A stretch of 64,000 nucleotides of DNA from Desulfuromonas sp. (GTDB lineage: Bacteria > Desulfobacterota > Desulfuromonadia > Desulfuromonadales > BM501): positions 42,329 to 106,328 of the forward strand of contig NZ_PKUB01000038.1 in assembly GCF_002868845.1 (NCBI RefSeq), written 5' to 3'. The translations under genes were made by a program, and so were the position numbers. Every line of letters starts with the position of its first letter. The first letter of the stretch is position 1. The notes beneath the pieces are model-generated. The model was not told the origin of the DNA. It was given only the letters and a program-made list of their open reading frames with translations, and searched no databases. Below, in pieces: positions 18,411 through 26,929 of the stretch.

Positions 18411-20441
18411 TTACAGAGACAGAACGACTCCCTGTAGGCCCCGGTTGTCCGCCCAGCGACAGGGTCCTCCAAGGAACGGCGGAAAACCGGCTCCGAAGAC
18501 CATTCCGGTATCGACGTCCTCCGGGGCGATGGCCACCTGTTCCTCCAGACAGCGGCCCGCCTCGTTGAGTATGAGGTAAAGCAGCCTCTCTACGTCCTCT
18601 CCAGTGGCTTCTCTTTCGGGGCGCAGGCCAAGCAGAATGTCGGCCTCCGGGTTCGATCCCGCGCTGTGCTCTCCGTGGTAGAGGTAAAAACCCGCCCCCC
18701 CTTTCTTGCCGACAAGGCCGCTTTCGACAGCCCGCTCCAGCAAGGGGCAGGTTGCCAGGTATGGAAAGGCCCCTGCGAGTGTTGTCCCCACCTCCGCGGC
18801 GATATCGATTCCTACTTCGTCAATGAGGCGGAAAGGCCCCATGGGCAGTCCGAAGTCCTTGACCCTTTTGTCCAGGGAGACCCGTTCCACCCCCGCTTCG
18901 GCCAGCATAACGGCTTCCAGGAGGTAGGCGACAAGCAGGCGGTTGACCAGGAACCCTGGGCGGTCGGCGACAATGATAGGGGTTTTCCCAAGCCTCACGG
19001 CCGTTGCGAAGAGGGTGGCAGCGGTCTGTTCCGAGGTCTGTTCACCGCGGACCACTTCCACCAGCGGCATGCGGTCAACGGGGTTGAAGAAATGCAGGCC
19101 CCCGACCCGCTGAGGGCGGGCTGAAACTTTCTGCAGCTCAGTGACCGAGAGGGCTGAGGTGTTAGTCGCTATCAGGGATGCTTCCGAAAGCGTTTCCTCT
19201 ACCTCCTTAAGGACCGCCTGTTTCACCCCCATGTTCTCGACCACCGCCTCGACCACGAGATCGACACCCTCGAACTCCCGGTAGCTGGTTGTTACGGTGA
19301 TGAAACCCATGTTTTTAATAACCGCCTCCTCCCCCAGGCCTTTCTTTGCGAATTTGCGGGTGAAAATCTCCCGGGCGTGGTCCAACCCCTTCTCCACAGC
19401 CTCGGGGCGGATGTCCTTGAGGATGACGGAGATTTTTTTCGAGGCGATAAGCTGGGCGATGCCCCCCCCCATGACTCCGGCTCCGAGGACGGCCGCCTTG
19501 CGAATTTCCAGTGGTTCGGCTGCAAGCTCCGCCCCCTTCTTGGGGCGCTGGGACAGATGGTAGACGTTGATGAGGTTCTTGCACTCGGGGGTGATGATCA
19601 GGCGTCCGAGTTCCAGGGCCTCCAGTTCCAAGCCCTGTTTCAGGGGCATGCCGAGACCCTTGCGCATGACCTCCAGGGCTTTCAGGGGGGCGGGGTAGTG
19701 GCGCCCTATCTTTTGTCGGAGATTCTTTTCTGCAACCCTGAACAGGAGCGCTCGTCCCGGGGCGGTCCTTTCAAGGAGAAGGTTTCGCAGCCCTCCCCGT
19801 TTTGTTTTTCGGGCAGCCTCAATCCGTCGCCTGTCGTTGGCCGCTTCGCGGACCAACTCCGTTGCCCGCTCCAGCAGACGGTCCTTGGGGACAACGGCAT
19901 CGACCAGGCCGGTTCGGGACGCCTCTTCAGCGCCCATCGTTCGGCCGCTGAGCACCATGTCGAGGGCCTTCTGGACGGAGATCAGCCGGGGCAGGCGCTG
20001 GGTGCCGCCGAAGCCCGGCAGGATCCCCAGGCGGGTCTCTGGCAGGGCGATGGCCGCGTCGTCAGCGGCAACGCGCCCGTGGCAGGCCAGGGCGAATTCA
20101 GTGCCCCCCCCCATGCAGTGGCCGTGAATGGCGGCTACCACCGGAAAGGGCAGGGCGGCCCAGCGGTCGAAGATGCGCTGCCCTTCCCGGGCCAGGGCGG
20201 TCCCTGCCGCCGGGTCGGTGACACCTTCGATGGCCCCGATGTCGGCCCCGGCGATAAATCCACCCTTTTTTGCGCTGAGAACGAGCGCGCCCTGCAGGTC
20301 CCTGCGGGCGGCCAGCTCTCCTGCGATGGAATCGAACTCGGCGAGGAAGGCGGCATTGAGGATGTTGACCTTTTCCTCCGGCGCGTCCAGGGTGACCCGG
20401 GCGATGCCTTCTTCTACGGTGATGAGGATATGACGGCCCAT
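18411..20441 (-). CDS. fadJ: Fatty-acid oxidation protein: enoyl-CoA hydratase / 3-hydroxyacyl-CoA dehydrogenase
   Basis: A 676-residue fusion catalysing two steps of beta-oxidation. The N-terminal crotonase domain (about 1-190) has the oxyanion-hole segment GFIAGADIGA and the two catalytic glutamates at E115 and E135 (PETRLGILPGFGGTQRLP). The NAD-binding dehydrogenase begins at GAGVMGGG (about 319-326) and carries the HFFNP histidine. C-terminal dehydrogenase repeats complete it. GGGAGGAG lies 3-10 bp before ATG. No thiolase is adjacent, so fadJ rather than fadB is only a best name. Reducing power from this pathway could use the Etf system at 46-50 kb. Confidence 0.93.
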   Translation of the reverse strand: MGRHILITVEEGIARVTLDAPEEKVNILNAAFLAEFDSIAGELAARRDLQGALVLSAKKGGFIAGADIGAIEGVTDPAAGTALAREGQRIFDRWAALPFPVVAAIHGHCMGGGTEFALACHGRVAADDAAIALPETRLGILPGFGGTQRLPRLISVQKALDMVLSGRTMGAEEASRTGLVDAVVPKDRLLERATELVREAANDRRRIEAARKTKRGGLRNLLLERTAPGRALLFRVAEKNLRQKIGRHYPAPLKALEVMRKGLGMPLKQGLELEALELGRLIITPECKNLINVYHLSQRPKKGAELAAEPLEIRKAAVLGAGVMGGGIAQLIASKKISVILKDIRPEAVEKGLDHAREIFTRKFAKKGLGEEAVIKNMGFITVTTSYREFEGVDLVVEAVVENMGVKQAVLKEVEETLSEASLIATNTSALSVTELQKVSARPQRVGGLHFFNPVDRMPLVEVVRGEQTSEQTAATLFATAVRLGKTPIIVADRPGFLVNRLLVAYLLEAVMLAEAGVERVSLDKRVKDFGLPMGPFRLIDEVGIDIAAEVGTTLAGAFPYLATCPLLERAVESGLVGKKGGAGFYLYHGEHSAGSNPEADILLGLRPEREATGEDVERLLYLILNEAGRCLEEQVAIAPEDVDTGMVFGAGFPPFLGGPCRWADNRGLQGVVLSL

Positions 20442-20619
20442 GGCTCCTCCCGGTGAGGGTTGATATATATTTTAATGATATCGCATGCCTGAGAGTGGGC
20501 AAGGGGGAACGGCCGGTTTTGTCCGAAGGCCGGGGCCTGCTTGCCATCCGAGGCGTAGTTGTTAGTATTTAATGGGTTTACACAAGGATTGCCCTACATA
20601 ACGGATCGGTCAAATAGAG

Positions 20620-21606
20620 ATGAAAGCGAAGACGGAAAGGGCCCGGCTCGAGCCGCGGGAACTGCTGGCCATGTATCGTGACATGGTACGTATCCGGGAG
20701 TTCGAGGAGGCCTGTCCCAAGCTCTACAGCCAGGGCAAGATGGGGGGGTTCCTGCACCTTTACAGCGGTCAGGAAGCCGTCGCCGTCGGGGTGGCCCATG
20801 CCATTCACAGCGACGACTACATGATCGGCGCCTACCGGGAACACGGCCTGCTCCTTGCCAAGGGAGCCCACCCCGGCGGGGTTATGGCCGAGCTTTTCGG
20901 GAAGGCTACGGGGGTGAGCAAGGGCAAGGGCGGGTCGATGCACCTCTGCGATGCCGAGAGGCGGTTTCTGGGCGGTTACGGCATTGTCGGAGGGCATCTG
21001 CCCATAGCGGTCGGCATCGGATATTCCATCTTCTATCGGCAGGGCGACGAGGTGGTGGTCTGCCTGTTCGGAGACGGCGCAACCAATCAGGGGGTCTTTC
21101 ACGAAGCCATGAACATGGCCGCCCTGTACCGGGTGCCGGTGGTTTTCCTCTGCGAGAACAACGGCTACGGCATCGGCACGAGCGGTTTGCGGGCCAGTGC
21201 CGTGGAGCAGCTGTATAAAAAAAGCTGCGCCTACGAGACCCCCGGTGTCAAGGTGGACGGGATGGACGTCCTGGCCGTCTACGAAACGGTTCGCCGGGCG
21301 GTGCAGCGAGCCCGGGAGGGGGAGGGGCCGAGTTACATCGAGGCCCTGACCTACCGCTTCCGAGGGCACTCGATCTCGGACCCGGGGACCTACCGCAGCG
21401 AGCAGGAGAAGAAGATCTGGCTGGAGCGCGATCCCATTCCAAACTTCGCCGCATGGCTGATCTCGGAGGGCCACGCAAACCGTGGGGAAGTCGAGGATAT
21501 CGATGCCGAGCAGAGGGAGGTGATTGCCGAGGCGGTCCGCTTCGCGGAGCAGAGCCCTGATCCCGATCTCTCAGAGTTGTGGACCGACGTCTACGTCGAA
21601 TCCTGA
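20620..21606 (+). CDS. pdhA: Pyruvate dehydrogenase E1 component, alpha subunit
   Basis: A 328-residue thiamine-diphosphate-binding subunit of the heterotetrameric E1 that decarboxylates pyruvate. The ThDP motif runs from GDGATNQG (from about residue 151) to ENNGYGIGTS. The regulatory-type loop YRFRGHSISDPGTYR is present. It is the first gene of pdhA-pdhB-pdhC. The acetoin dehydrogenase AcoA is a near relative, so substrate is inferred from the operon and the general metabolism. The divergent fadJ-like gene starts 178 bp upstream. Confidence 0.92.
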   Translation: MKAKTERARLEPRELLAMYRDMVRIREFEEACPKLYSQGKMGGFLHLYSGQEAVAVGVAHAIHSDDYMIGAYREHGLLLAKGAHPGGVMAELFGKATGVSKGKGGSMHLCDAERRFLGGYGIVGGHLPIAVGIGYSIFYRQGDEVVVCLFGDGATNQGVFHEAMNMAALYRVPVVFLCENNGYGIGTSGLRASAVEQLYKKSCAYETPGVKVDGMDVLAVYETVRRAVQRAREGEGPSYIEALTYRFRGHSISDPGTYRSEQEKKIWLERDPIPNFAAWLISEGHANRGEVEDIDAEQREVIAEAVRFAEQSPDPDLSELWTDVYVES

Positions 21607-21619
21607 ACGGGGGAAAGCC

Positions 21620-22591
21620 ATGCCAGAAATGACCTGTCGCGAGGCCCTGAACCAGGCGTTGCGTGAAGAAATGGCGCGGGACGAGTCGGTCTTCATCCTG
21701 GGCGAGGACGTGGGGCTTTACGAGGGTTCCTTCAAAGTCACCAAAGGGTTGTTGGCCAAGTTCGGCGAGCGGCGGGTCCTCGACACCCCCATCGCAGAGG
21801 CCGGCTTCGTTGGCCTCGCGGTCGGCGCGGCGATGACCGGCCTGCGCCCGGTGGCCGAGTTGATGACGATCAATTTCGCCGTCGTGGCCCTGGACCAGAT
21901 CATGAACAACGCGGCGGTCATCCCCTACATGTTCGGCGGGCAGGTCAAGGTCCCTCTGACCATTCGCACCCCGGGCGGGGCGGGGCACCAGCTCGGCGCG
22001 CAGCATTCCCATTCCCTGGAGCCCCTCTTCATGCATTGTCCGGGCCTGCGGGTGGTGGTTCCATCGGTCCCCGCCGATGCCAAGGGACTGCTCAAGAGCG
22101 CCATCCGTTCGGATGACCCGGTGATGTTCATCGAGCACGAGGGGCTCTACGCCGTCAAGGGCGAGGTGCCCGAGGGCGACTACACCGTCCCCTTGGGGGT
22201 TGCGGAGGTCAAGCGGAGCGGCACGGATGTCACCCTCGTCACCCTTTCCCGGATGGTCTACGTCTGCCTCGAGGCCGCCGAGCGGTTGGCCCGGGAGGGG
22301 GTCGAGGCAGAAGTGGTGGACCTGCGGGGCCTCAACACACTCGACATGGCGACGGTTCTCGATTCGGTGCGAAAAACCCGCCGGGCGGTGACCGTGGAGG
22401 AGTCATGGCTGACCGGGGGCTGGGGAGGCGAGATCGTGGCACGGGTCGTCGAGGAGGCTTTCGACGACCTGGACGCACCGATGCTCCGGGTCGGCGGGGC
22501 CGATGTCCCCATGCCCTATGCAAAGCACCTGGAACAGGCCGCCATCCCTGACGCCGCACAGGTTGTGGCCCGGGTCAGGGAAATCCTTTGA
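21620..22591 (+). CDS. pdhB: Pyruvate dehydrogenase E1 component, beta subunit
   Basis: A 323-residue transketolase-like subunit that completes the E1 active site. EDVGLYEGSFKVTKGLL and TPIAEAGFVGLAVGAA are family signatures, and a C-terminal transketolase domain (about 200-323) follows. ATG 21620 has GGGGGAAAG upstream and lies 13 bp after pdhA; the frame is open further upstream but enters pdhA. Length is normal. Confidence 0.94.
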   Translation: MPEMTCREALNQALREEMARDESVFILGEDVGLYEGSFKVTKGLLAKFGERRVLDTPIAEAGFVGLAVGAAMTGLRPVAELMTINFAVVALDQIMNNAAVIPYMFGGQVKVPLTIRTPGGAGHQLGAQHSHSLEPLFMHCPGLRVVVPSVPADAKGLLKSAIRSDDPVMFIEHEGLYAVKGEVPEGDYTVPLGVAEVKRSGTDVTLVTLSRMVYVCLEAAERLAREGVEAEVVDLRGLNTLDMATVLDSVRKTRRAVTVEESWLTGGWGGEIVARVVEEAFDDLDAPMLRVGGADVPMPYAKHLEQAAIPDAAQVVARVREIL

Positions 22592-22619
22592 GCGCTTCGG
22601 ATATTTGCCACCATGCCGC

Positions 22620-22662
22620 GCAGCCCCTTCCGGTTTTCGGGGCTGCCCCATCGCATTATAAT
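22620..22662 (+). promoter_or_regulatory. Intercistronic hairpin and possible secondary promoter before pdhC
   Basis: Perfect 8-bp arms (22620-22627 and 22639-22646) form a hairpin without a T-run. A consensus TATAAT follows (22657-22662), with only a weak -35 candidate, TTTTCG, 17 bp before it. Either could adjust E2 output relative to E1. Confidence 0.35.
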
Positions 22663-22685
22663 GAGAGACAGGAGAGAGCAGGACG

Positions 22686-23951
22686 ATGACGACTGAAATG
22701 ACCATGCCCAAGCTGAGCGACACCATGGAGGAGGGGACCATTCTTAAATGGCGCATCAAGGTCGGCGACCGGGTGACCCGGGGGGAGGTCATTGCCGAGG
22801 TCGAGACCGACAAGGCGGCGATGGAGATGGAGGCCTTTGAAGACGGGACCGTGACCGACCTCAAGGCCAAGGAGGGGGATACTGTTCCGGTGGGGACGGT
22901 GATCGCCGTTCTCTCCCCCCCGGGGGAGGCCTCTGGCGAGGTCCCCCTCGAGGAGACTGTCGAAGAGGAGACTGTCGAAGAGGAGACTGTCGAAGAGGAG
23001 ACTGTCGAAGAGGAGACTGTCGAAGAGGAGACTGTCGAAGAGGAGACTGCGGTGAAGGGACCTTCCGAAGATGTTCTTTCCAGCCTGCGGCCTGCGGCCT
23101 CGCCCGCGGCGCGCCGATTGGCCCTGGAAAGGGAGGTCGATCTCGCAAGGCTGCGGGGAAGCGGACCCGGCGGGCGCATCATCATGGCCGACGTGGAGCG
23201 CGCCGCTGTTACCGGCGGGCCATCGCTGGCTGGAGGGTCTGAAGGGGAGCGAGAAGCCCAAGGGCAGCCTCCGGTCAAGAAGTCGGTCAAGGTCCGTCGA
23301 ATCGTCGAGCGCAAGATGGTGGAGAGCTGGCAGAACATTCCCCATTTCTACGTCACCGTGGCCGTGGACATGACCGACGTTATTCGTTTCCGCAAGGACC
23401 TGAGAGTCAGTATCAACGATTTCATCCTCGCCGCCGCAACCCACTCCCTTCAGGAGCACCCCTGGGTCAACAGCCATTGGGTTGAGGGCGAATCGGTGGC
23501 GCAGAAGGAGATCGAGATCGCCATGGCCGTCGCCACCGATCGGGGCCTGTACAACCCGGTCCTCCGGGACTGCGGATCTCTCAGTCTGCGACAGATCAGT
23601 GCCAGGGCCAAGGATCTGGCCGATCGCGCGCACCGGGGCAAGTTGCGACCGGGGGACCTGGAGGGTGGCACCTTCACCATCACCAACATGGGGATGCTGG
23701 GGGTGGAGTCCTTCAGCGCCATCATCACCCCCCCCCAGGCCGCGGTGCTGGCAGTCGGAACGGTCAAGGGGGAAGTGGTGGTGGACGAGAAGGGAGAGCC
23801 GGGCATCGCACCCTTGCTGCGCCTGACCCTCTCGGCCGATCACCGGGTTCTCGACGGGGCCGACGCCGCCGATTTCCTGGCGACCCTCAAGAGTTATCTC
23901 GAGGCGCCAGTGACCCTGGTCACCTGCGAGGACGAAACGGGAAGGAGCTAG
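22686..23951 (+). CDS. pdhC: Pyruvate dehydrogenase E2, dihydrolipoamide acetyltransferase
   Basis: A 421-residue E2 core. The lipoyl domain (about 4-78) carries the lipoylated Lys43 in ETDKAAMEME. The interdomain linker (89-123) is a tandem EETVE repeat instead of the usual Ala/Pro linker. A peripheral subunit-binding domain follows (about 137-172, SPAARRLALEREVDLARLRGSG, shown here only in part as a motif), then the acetyltransferase domain with the HRVLDG catalytic signature. It binds E1 and E3. GGAGAG lies upstream of ATG. Confidence 0.94.
   Translation: MTTEMTMPKLSDTMEEGTILKWRIKVGDRVTRGEVIAEVETDKAAMEMEAFEDGTVTDLKAKEGDTVPVGTVIAVLSPPGEASGEVPLEETVEEETVEEETVEEETVEEETVEEETVEEETAVKGPSEDVLSSLRPAASPAARRLALEREVDLARLRGSGPGGRIIMADVERAAVTGGPSLAGGSEGEREAQGQPPVKKSVKVRRIVERKMVESWQNIPHFYVTVAVDMTDVIRFRKDLRVSINDFILAAATHSLQEHPWVNSHWVEGESVAQKEIEIAMAVATDRGLYNPVLRDCGSLSLRQISARAKDLADRAHRGKLRPGDLEGGTFTITNMGMLGVESFSAIITPPQAAVLAVGTVKGEVVVDEKGEPGIAPLLRLTLSADHRVLDGADAADFLATLKSYLEAPVTLVTCEDETGRS
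22950..23054 (+). repeat. 15-bp coding minisatellite in pdhC (EETVE)n
   Basis: Six identical 15-bp units GAGGAGACTGTCGAA run from 22950 to 23039, followed by a degenerate seventh (23040-23054). Each unit is in frame and encodes Glu-Glu-Thr-Val-Glu. Base-perfect copies imply recent expansion by slippage or unequal exchange. Changes in copy number would only alter linker length. Confidence 0.97.
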
Positions 23952-23954
23952 ACC

Positions 23955-26363
23955 TTGGAGCAATTCCGCCTAGCCCCTGAAAACCTCTCCTGGCGCTGCG
24001 ATCCCGCCCAGTTCGAGTTCGAAACGACTGGAGAGCTGCCCGGCCTGGAGGGGACCATCGGCCAGGACCGTGCCCTGACCGCAATCGAATTCGGGCTCGG
24101 CATCCGGGACAGCGGGTTCAATATCTTCATCCTCGGCGAGCCGGGGACCGGGAGATCTTCCACGGTCAAGAAGGTTCTTCAGGGGCGTGCCCAGGGAGAG
24201 CCGGTGCCCAACGACTGGTGCTACGTCCATGATTTCAACGACGGGACCCGCCCATCCTACCTGGCCTTGCCCCCTGGCCTTGGCAAAACCCTGCATCGGG
24301 ACGTGGAGGCCCTTGTCGGGCAGTTGGCCGAGGATATCCCCAAGGTCTTCGAGAGCAAGGAATACGAGCAGCACAAGAACCGCATCGCGGGCGAATACCA
24401 GGAGAAGAATAAGAAGCTTTTTCAGGACCTGGAGGTGGTGGTCAACCAGGAGGGGTTCATCCTCCAGCGCAGCGTCAGCGGACTGGTGCTCGTTCCCACC
24501 AAGGACGGTCACCCCATATCCCAGCAGGAATACGAGGACCTCGCCGAAGGGGAGCGTTCCGCCCTGGACGAGAAGGGGACTGAACTTCAGGGGCACCTCA
24601 ACGAGGTGCTGCGCCAGGTGCGGGAACTGGAGAAGGAGATGCGCACGGCGACCGCCCAAATGGAAAAGGACCTTCTCCTCTCCACAGTGGGGCACTTGTT
24701 CGAGGAACTGGAGAGCAAATACCGGGAGCATGAAAAGGTTCTGTCCCACTTCGAAAAATGCAAGAAGGACATACTCGAGCGCATTGACGAGTTTCGCCCC
24801 TCCCAGGGGCCACAAATCAGTCTTCCGGGGATGAAGATGGGAGGGCAGGGTCCCTCCTTCGACCGCTATCGGACCAACCTCTTTCTCGACACCAGCGAGC
24901 AGGAGGGCGCGCCGGTGGTCTACGAACCCAACCCTACATATTTCAACCTCTTCGGTCGCATCGAGCACATCATCCAGATGGGGGGCGCCACCACCGATTT
25001 CACCATGATCAAGCCCGGGGCGCTGCACCGGGCCAATGGCGGCTACCTGATTCTCGACTGTCGTGAGGTGCTGATCAATCTCTTTACCTACGAGGCCCTC
25101 AAGCGATGCATCCGCAAGGGGGAGATCAAGATCGAGGACATGGCTGAGCAGTTCCGGCTCATCGCGACCGTCTCCCTCAAGCCTCAGCCGATTCCCCTGG
25201 AGTGCAAAATCGTCCTCATCGGAACGCCCCTGCTCTACTACCTGCTCTACCAGCTGGACACCGACTTCCGCAAGTACTTCAAGGTCAAGGCCGATTTTGA
25301 CCGGATGATGAAGAACACCTGGGAGAATGTTCAGCAGTACGCCCTGTTTATCGGCGCCAAGTGCCAGGAGGAGGGGCTTCGGCATTTCGACCCGGGGGGG
25401 GTCTCCAGGGTGATGGAGTATTCGGCCCGCCTCATCGAGGACAAGAACCGTCTTTCCTCGCGATTTCTCGACATCGCCGACCTGATCCGGGAGGCAGCTT
25501 TCTATGCCGAAAGGGAGGGACGGGAGGCTGTTTCCTCCAAACATGTCCAGCTCGCCATCGAGACCAAGATCTTTCGTTCCAACAAACTGGAGGAGCGCCT
25601 TCAGGAACTCATCGAGGACGGCACTCTTCTGGTCGACACCGAAGGGGCGGTGGTTGGGCAGGTCAACGGACTGTCCGTCTACCTGATGGGAGATTACAGT
25701 TTTGGCAAACCCTCAAGGGTGACGGTGCGAACCTACCTGGGCAAGGGCGGGGTCATCAATATCGAGAGGGAGGTCAAGCTCTCCGGCCCGGTGCACGACA
25801 AGGGGGTGATGATTCTGGCCGGCTTCCTGGGAGAGCGCTTCGCCCAGGACAAGCCCCTCTCGCTGGCAGCCTCGATCTGCTTTGAACAGTCCTACTCCGG
25901 GGTTGAGGGGGACAGCGCATCGTCCACCGAACTCTACGGCCTGCTCTCCTCCCTCTCCGGGTTGCCCCTGCGCCAAGGCGTGGCCGTGACCGGGTCGGTC
26001 AACCAGCGGGGCCAGATCCAGGCCATCGGCGGGGTGAACGAGAAGATCGAGGGGTTCTTCGCGGTGTGCAAGGCGCGGGGGTTGACCGGGGAACAGGGGG
26101 TGATGATTCCCGCCTCCAACGAGAGGAACCTCATGCTTCAGGACGAGGTGGTCGAGGCGGTGCGGGAGGGCCGCTTTCACATCTGGGCGGTGGCCACCGT
26201 GGACGAGGGGGTCGAGGTTCTGACCGGGGTCCCCGCAGGAGAACCGCAGGAGAAGGGCAGCTGGCCCGAGGGGACGGTGAACTTCCTCGTCGACCGGAGG
26301 CTGCGGGAGATGGCCGAAACACTGCACCGCTTCGGGCGCGGCAGGGACGAGGACAAGGAATAG
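23955..26363 (+). CDS. Lon-like ATP-dependent protease
   Basis: An 802-residue relative of Lon/LonB (AAA_32 plus Lon C-terminal protease). The P-loop region GEPGTGRS (61-68) has Arg67 in place of the Walker A lysine, which I recall as usual for this subfamily. A coiled-coil insert lies at about 140-280. The protease site has Ser654 (EGDSAS) and Lys697 (VNEKIEG), 43 residues apart exactly as in E. coli Lon (S679/K722). TTG 23955 starts 3 bp after pdhC, behind GAAGGAG, so it may be co-transcribed. Substrates are unknown. Confidence 0.92.
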   Translation: MEQFRLAPENLSWRCDPAQFEFETTGELPGLEGTIGQDRALTAIEFGLGIRDSGFNIFILGEPGTGRSSTVKKVLQGRAQGEPVPNDWCYVHDFNDGTRPSYLALPPGLGKTLHRDVEALVGQLAEDIPKVFESKEYEQHKNRIAGEYQEKNKKLFQDLEVVVNQEGFILQRSVSGLVLVPTKDGHPISQQEYEDLAEGERSALDEKGTELQGHLNEVLRQVRELEKEMRTATAQMEKDLLLSTVGHLFEELESKYREHEKVLSHFEKCKKDILERIDEFRPSQGPQISLPGMKMGGQGPSFDRYRTNLFLDTSEQEGAPVVYEPNPTYFNLFGRIEHIIQMGGATTDFTMIKPGALHRANGGYLILDCREVLINLFTYEALKRCIRKGEIKIEDMAEQFRLIATVSLKPQPIPLECKIVLIGTPLLYYLLYQLDTDFRKYFKVKADFDRMMKNTWENVQQYALFIGAKCQEEGLRHFDPGGVSRVMEYSARLIEDKNRLSSRFLDIADLIREAAFYAEREGREAVSSKHVQLAIETKIFRSNKLEERLQELIEDGTLLVDTEGAVVGQVNGLSVYLMGDYSFGKPSRVTVRTYLGKGGVINIEREVKLSGPVHDKGVMILAGFLGERFAQDKPLSLAASICFEQSYSGVEGDSASSTELYGLLSSLSGLPLRQGVAVTGSVNQRGQIQAIGGVNEKIEGFFAVCKARGLTGEQGVMIPASNERNLMLQDEVVEAVREGRFHIWAVATVDEGVEVLTGVPAGEPQEKGSWPEGTVNFLVDRRLREMAETLHRFGRGRDEDKE

Positions 26364-26396
26364 CCGGGCCGCTCTGCGCCCGGGGAAAGCATAAAC

Positions 26397-26792
26397 GTGC
26401 CTGGACTTCTCATTCGATGGCTGATACTGACCGCGGCGATCATCGCCGCCGCCTACCTGCTGGAGGGGATCGAGGTCGCGGGATTTTCATCCGCCTTCTT
26501 CGCCGCTGCCATCCTCGGCGTTCTCAACGCCCTGCTGCGGCCCGTCCTGCTGGTTCTGACCCTGCCGATCAACATCCTTTCCCTCGGTCTGTTCACCTTC
26601 GTCATCAATGCCCTGATGCTGATGATGGTCTCCGGGGTGATCGGCGGGTTCGAGGTGCGCGGCTTCTGGTCGGCGGTCTTCGGCTCGCTGGTCGTCAGCC
26701 TGGTCAGTTGGGGGCTGAGCTCCTTCGTTAACGAACGGGGCCGCATCGAGTACATCGAGCTGCGCCGGGGCCCTGGGGGGCGCTGGGGATAA
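26397..26792 (+). CDS. Phage holin family 4-like membrane protein
   Basis: A 131-residue protein with four hydrophobic helices filling about residues 3-112 (LLEGIEV, LLRPVLLVLTLPINILSLGLF split across helices). The pattern NALLRPVLLVLTLPIN matches the widespread chromosomal family named after phage holins (YvlD type), whose real role is unknown. There are no phage genes around it. GTG 26397 is 33 bp after the protease gene. Confidence 0.85.
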   Translation: MPGLLIRWLILTAAIIAAAYLLEGIEVAGFSSAFFAAAILGVLNALLRPVLLVLTLPINILSLGLFTFVINALMLMMVSGVIGGFEVRGFWSAVFGSLVVSLVSWGLSSFVNERGRIEYIELRRGPGGRWG

Positions 26793-26929
26793 AGGCAGTT
26801 CGGGGACTTCCCGACTTCGGGGATCGTCACGAGAAATGGGCAGATCGGGAACAGTTTTTGTCAGATGGGAGAGGGAATGGCCCGATTTGTCCCGTCCGTT
26901 AGCAGGTTCTTCCAAAGACCTTCAGTTTT

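Noticed and set aside
22950..23054. Short direct repeats that could be taken for a CRISPR array
   Set aside because: Units are contiguous 15-mers without spacers, in frame inside pdhC. The repeats in rpsF and rplY are likewise coding. No cas gene is present.
26397..26792. Holin-like gene as a sign of prophage
   Set aside because: The family is widespread on chromosomes, and no integrase, terminase, capsid or lysis gene lies nearby.
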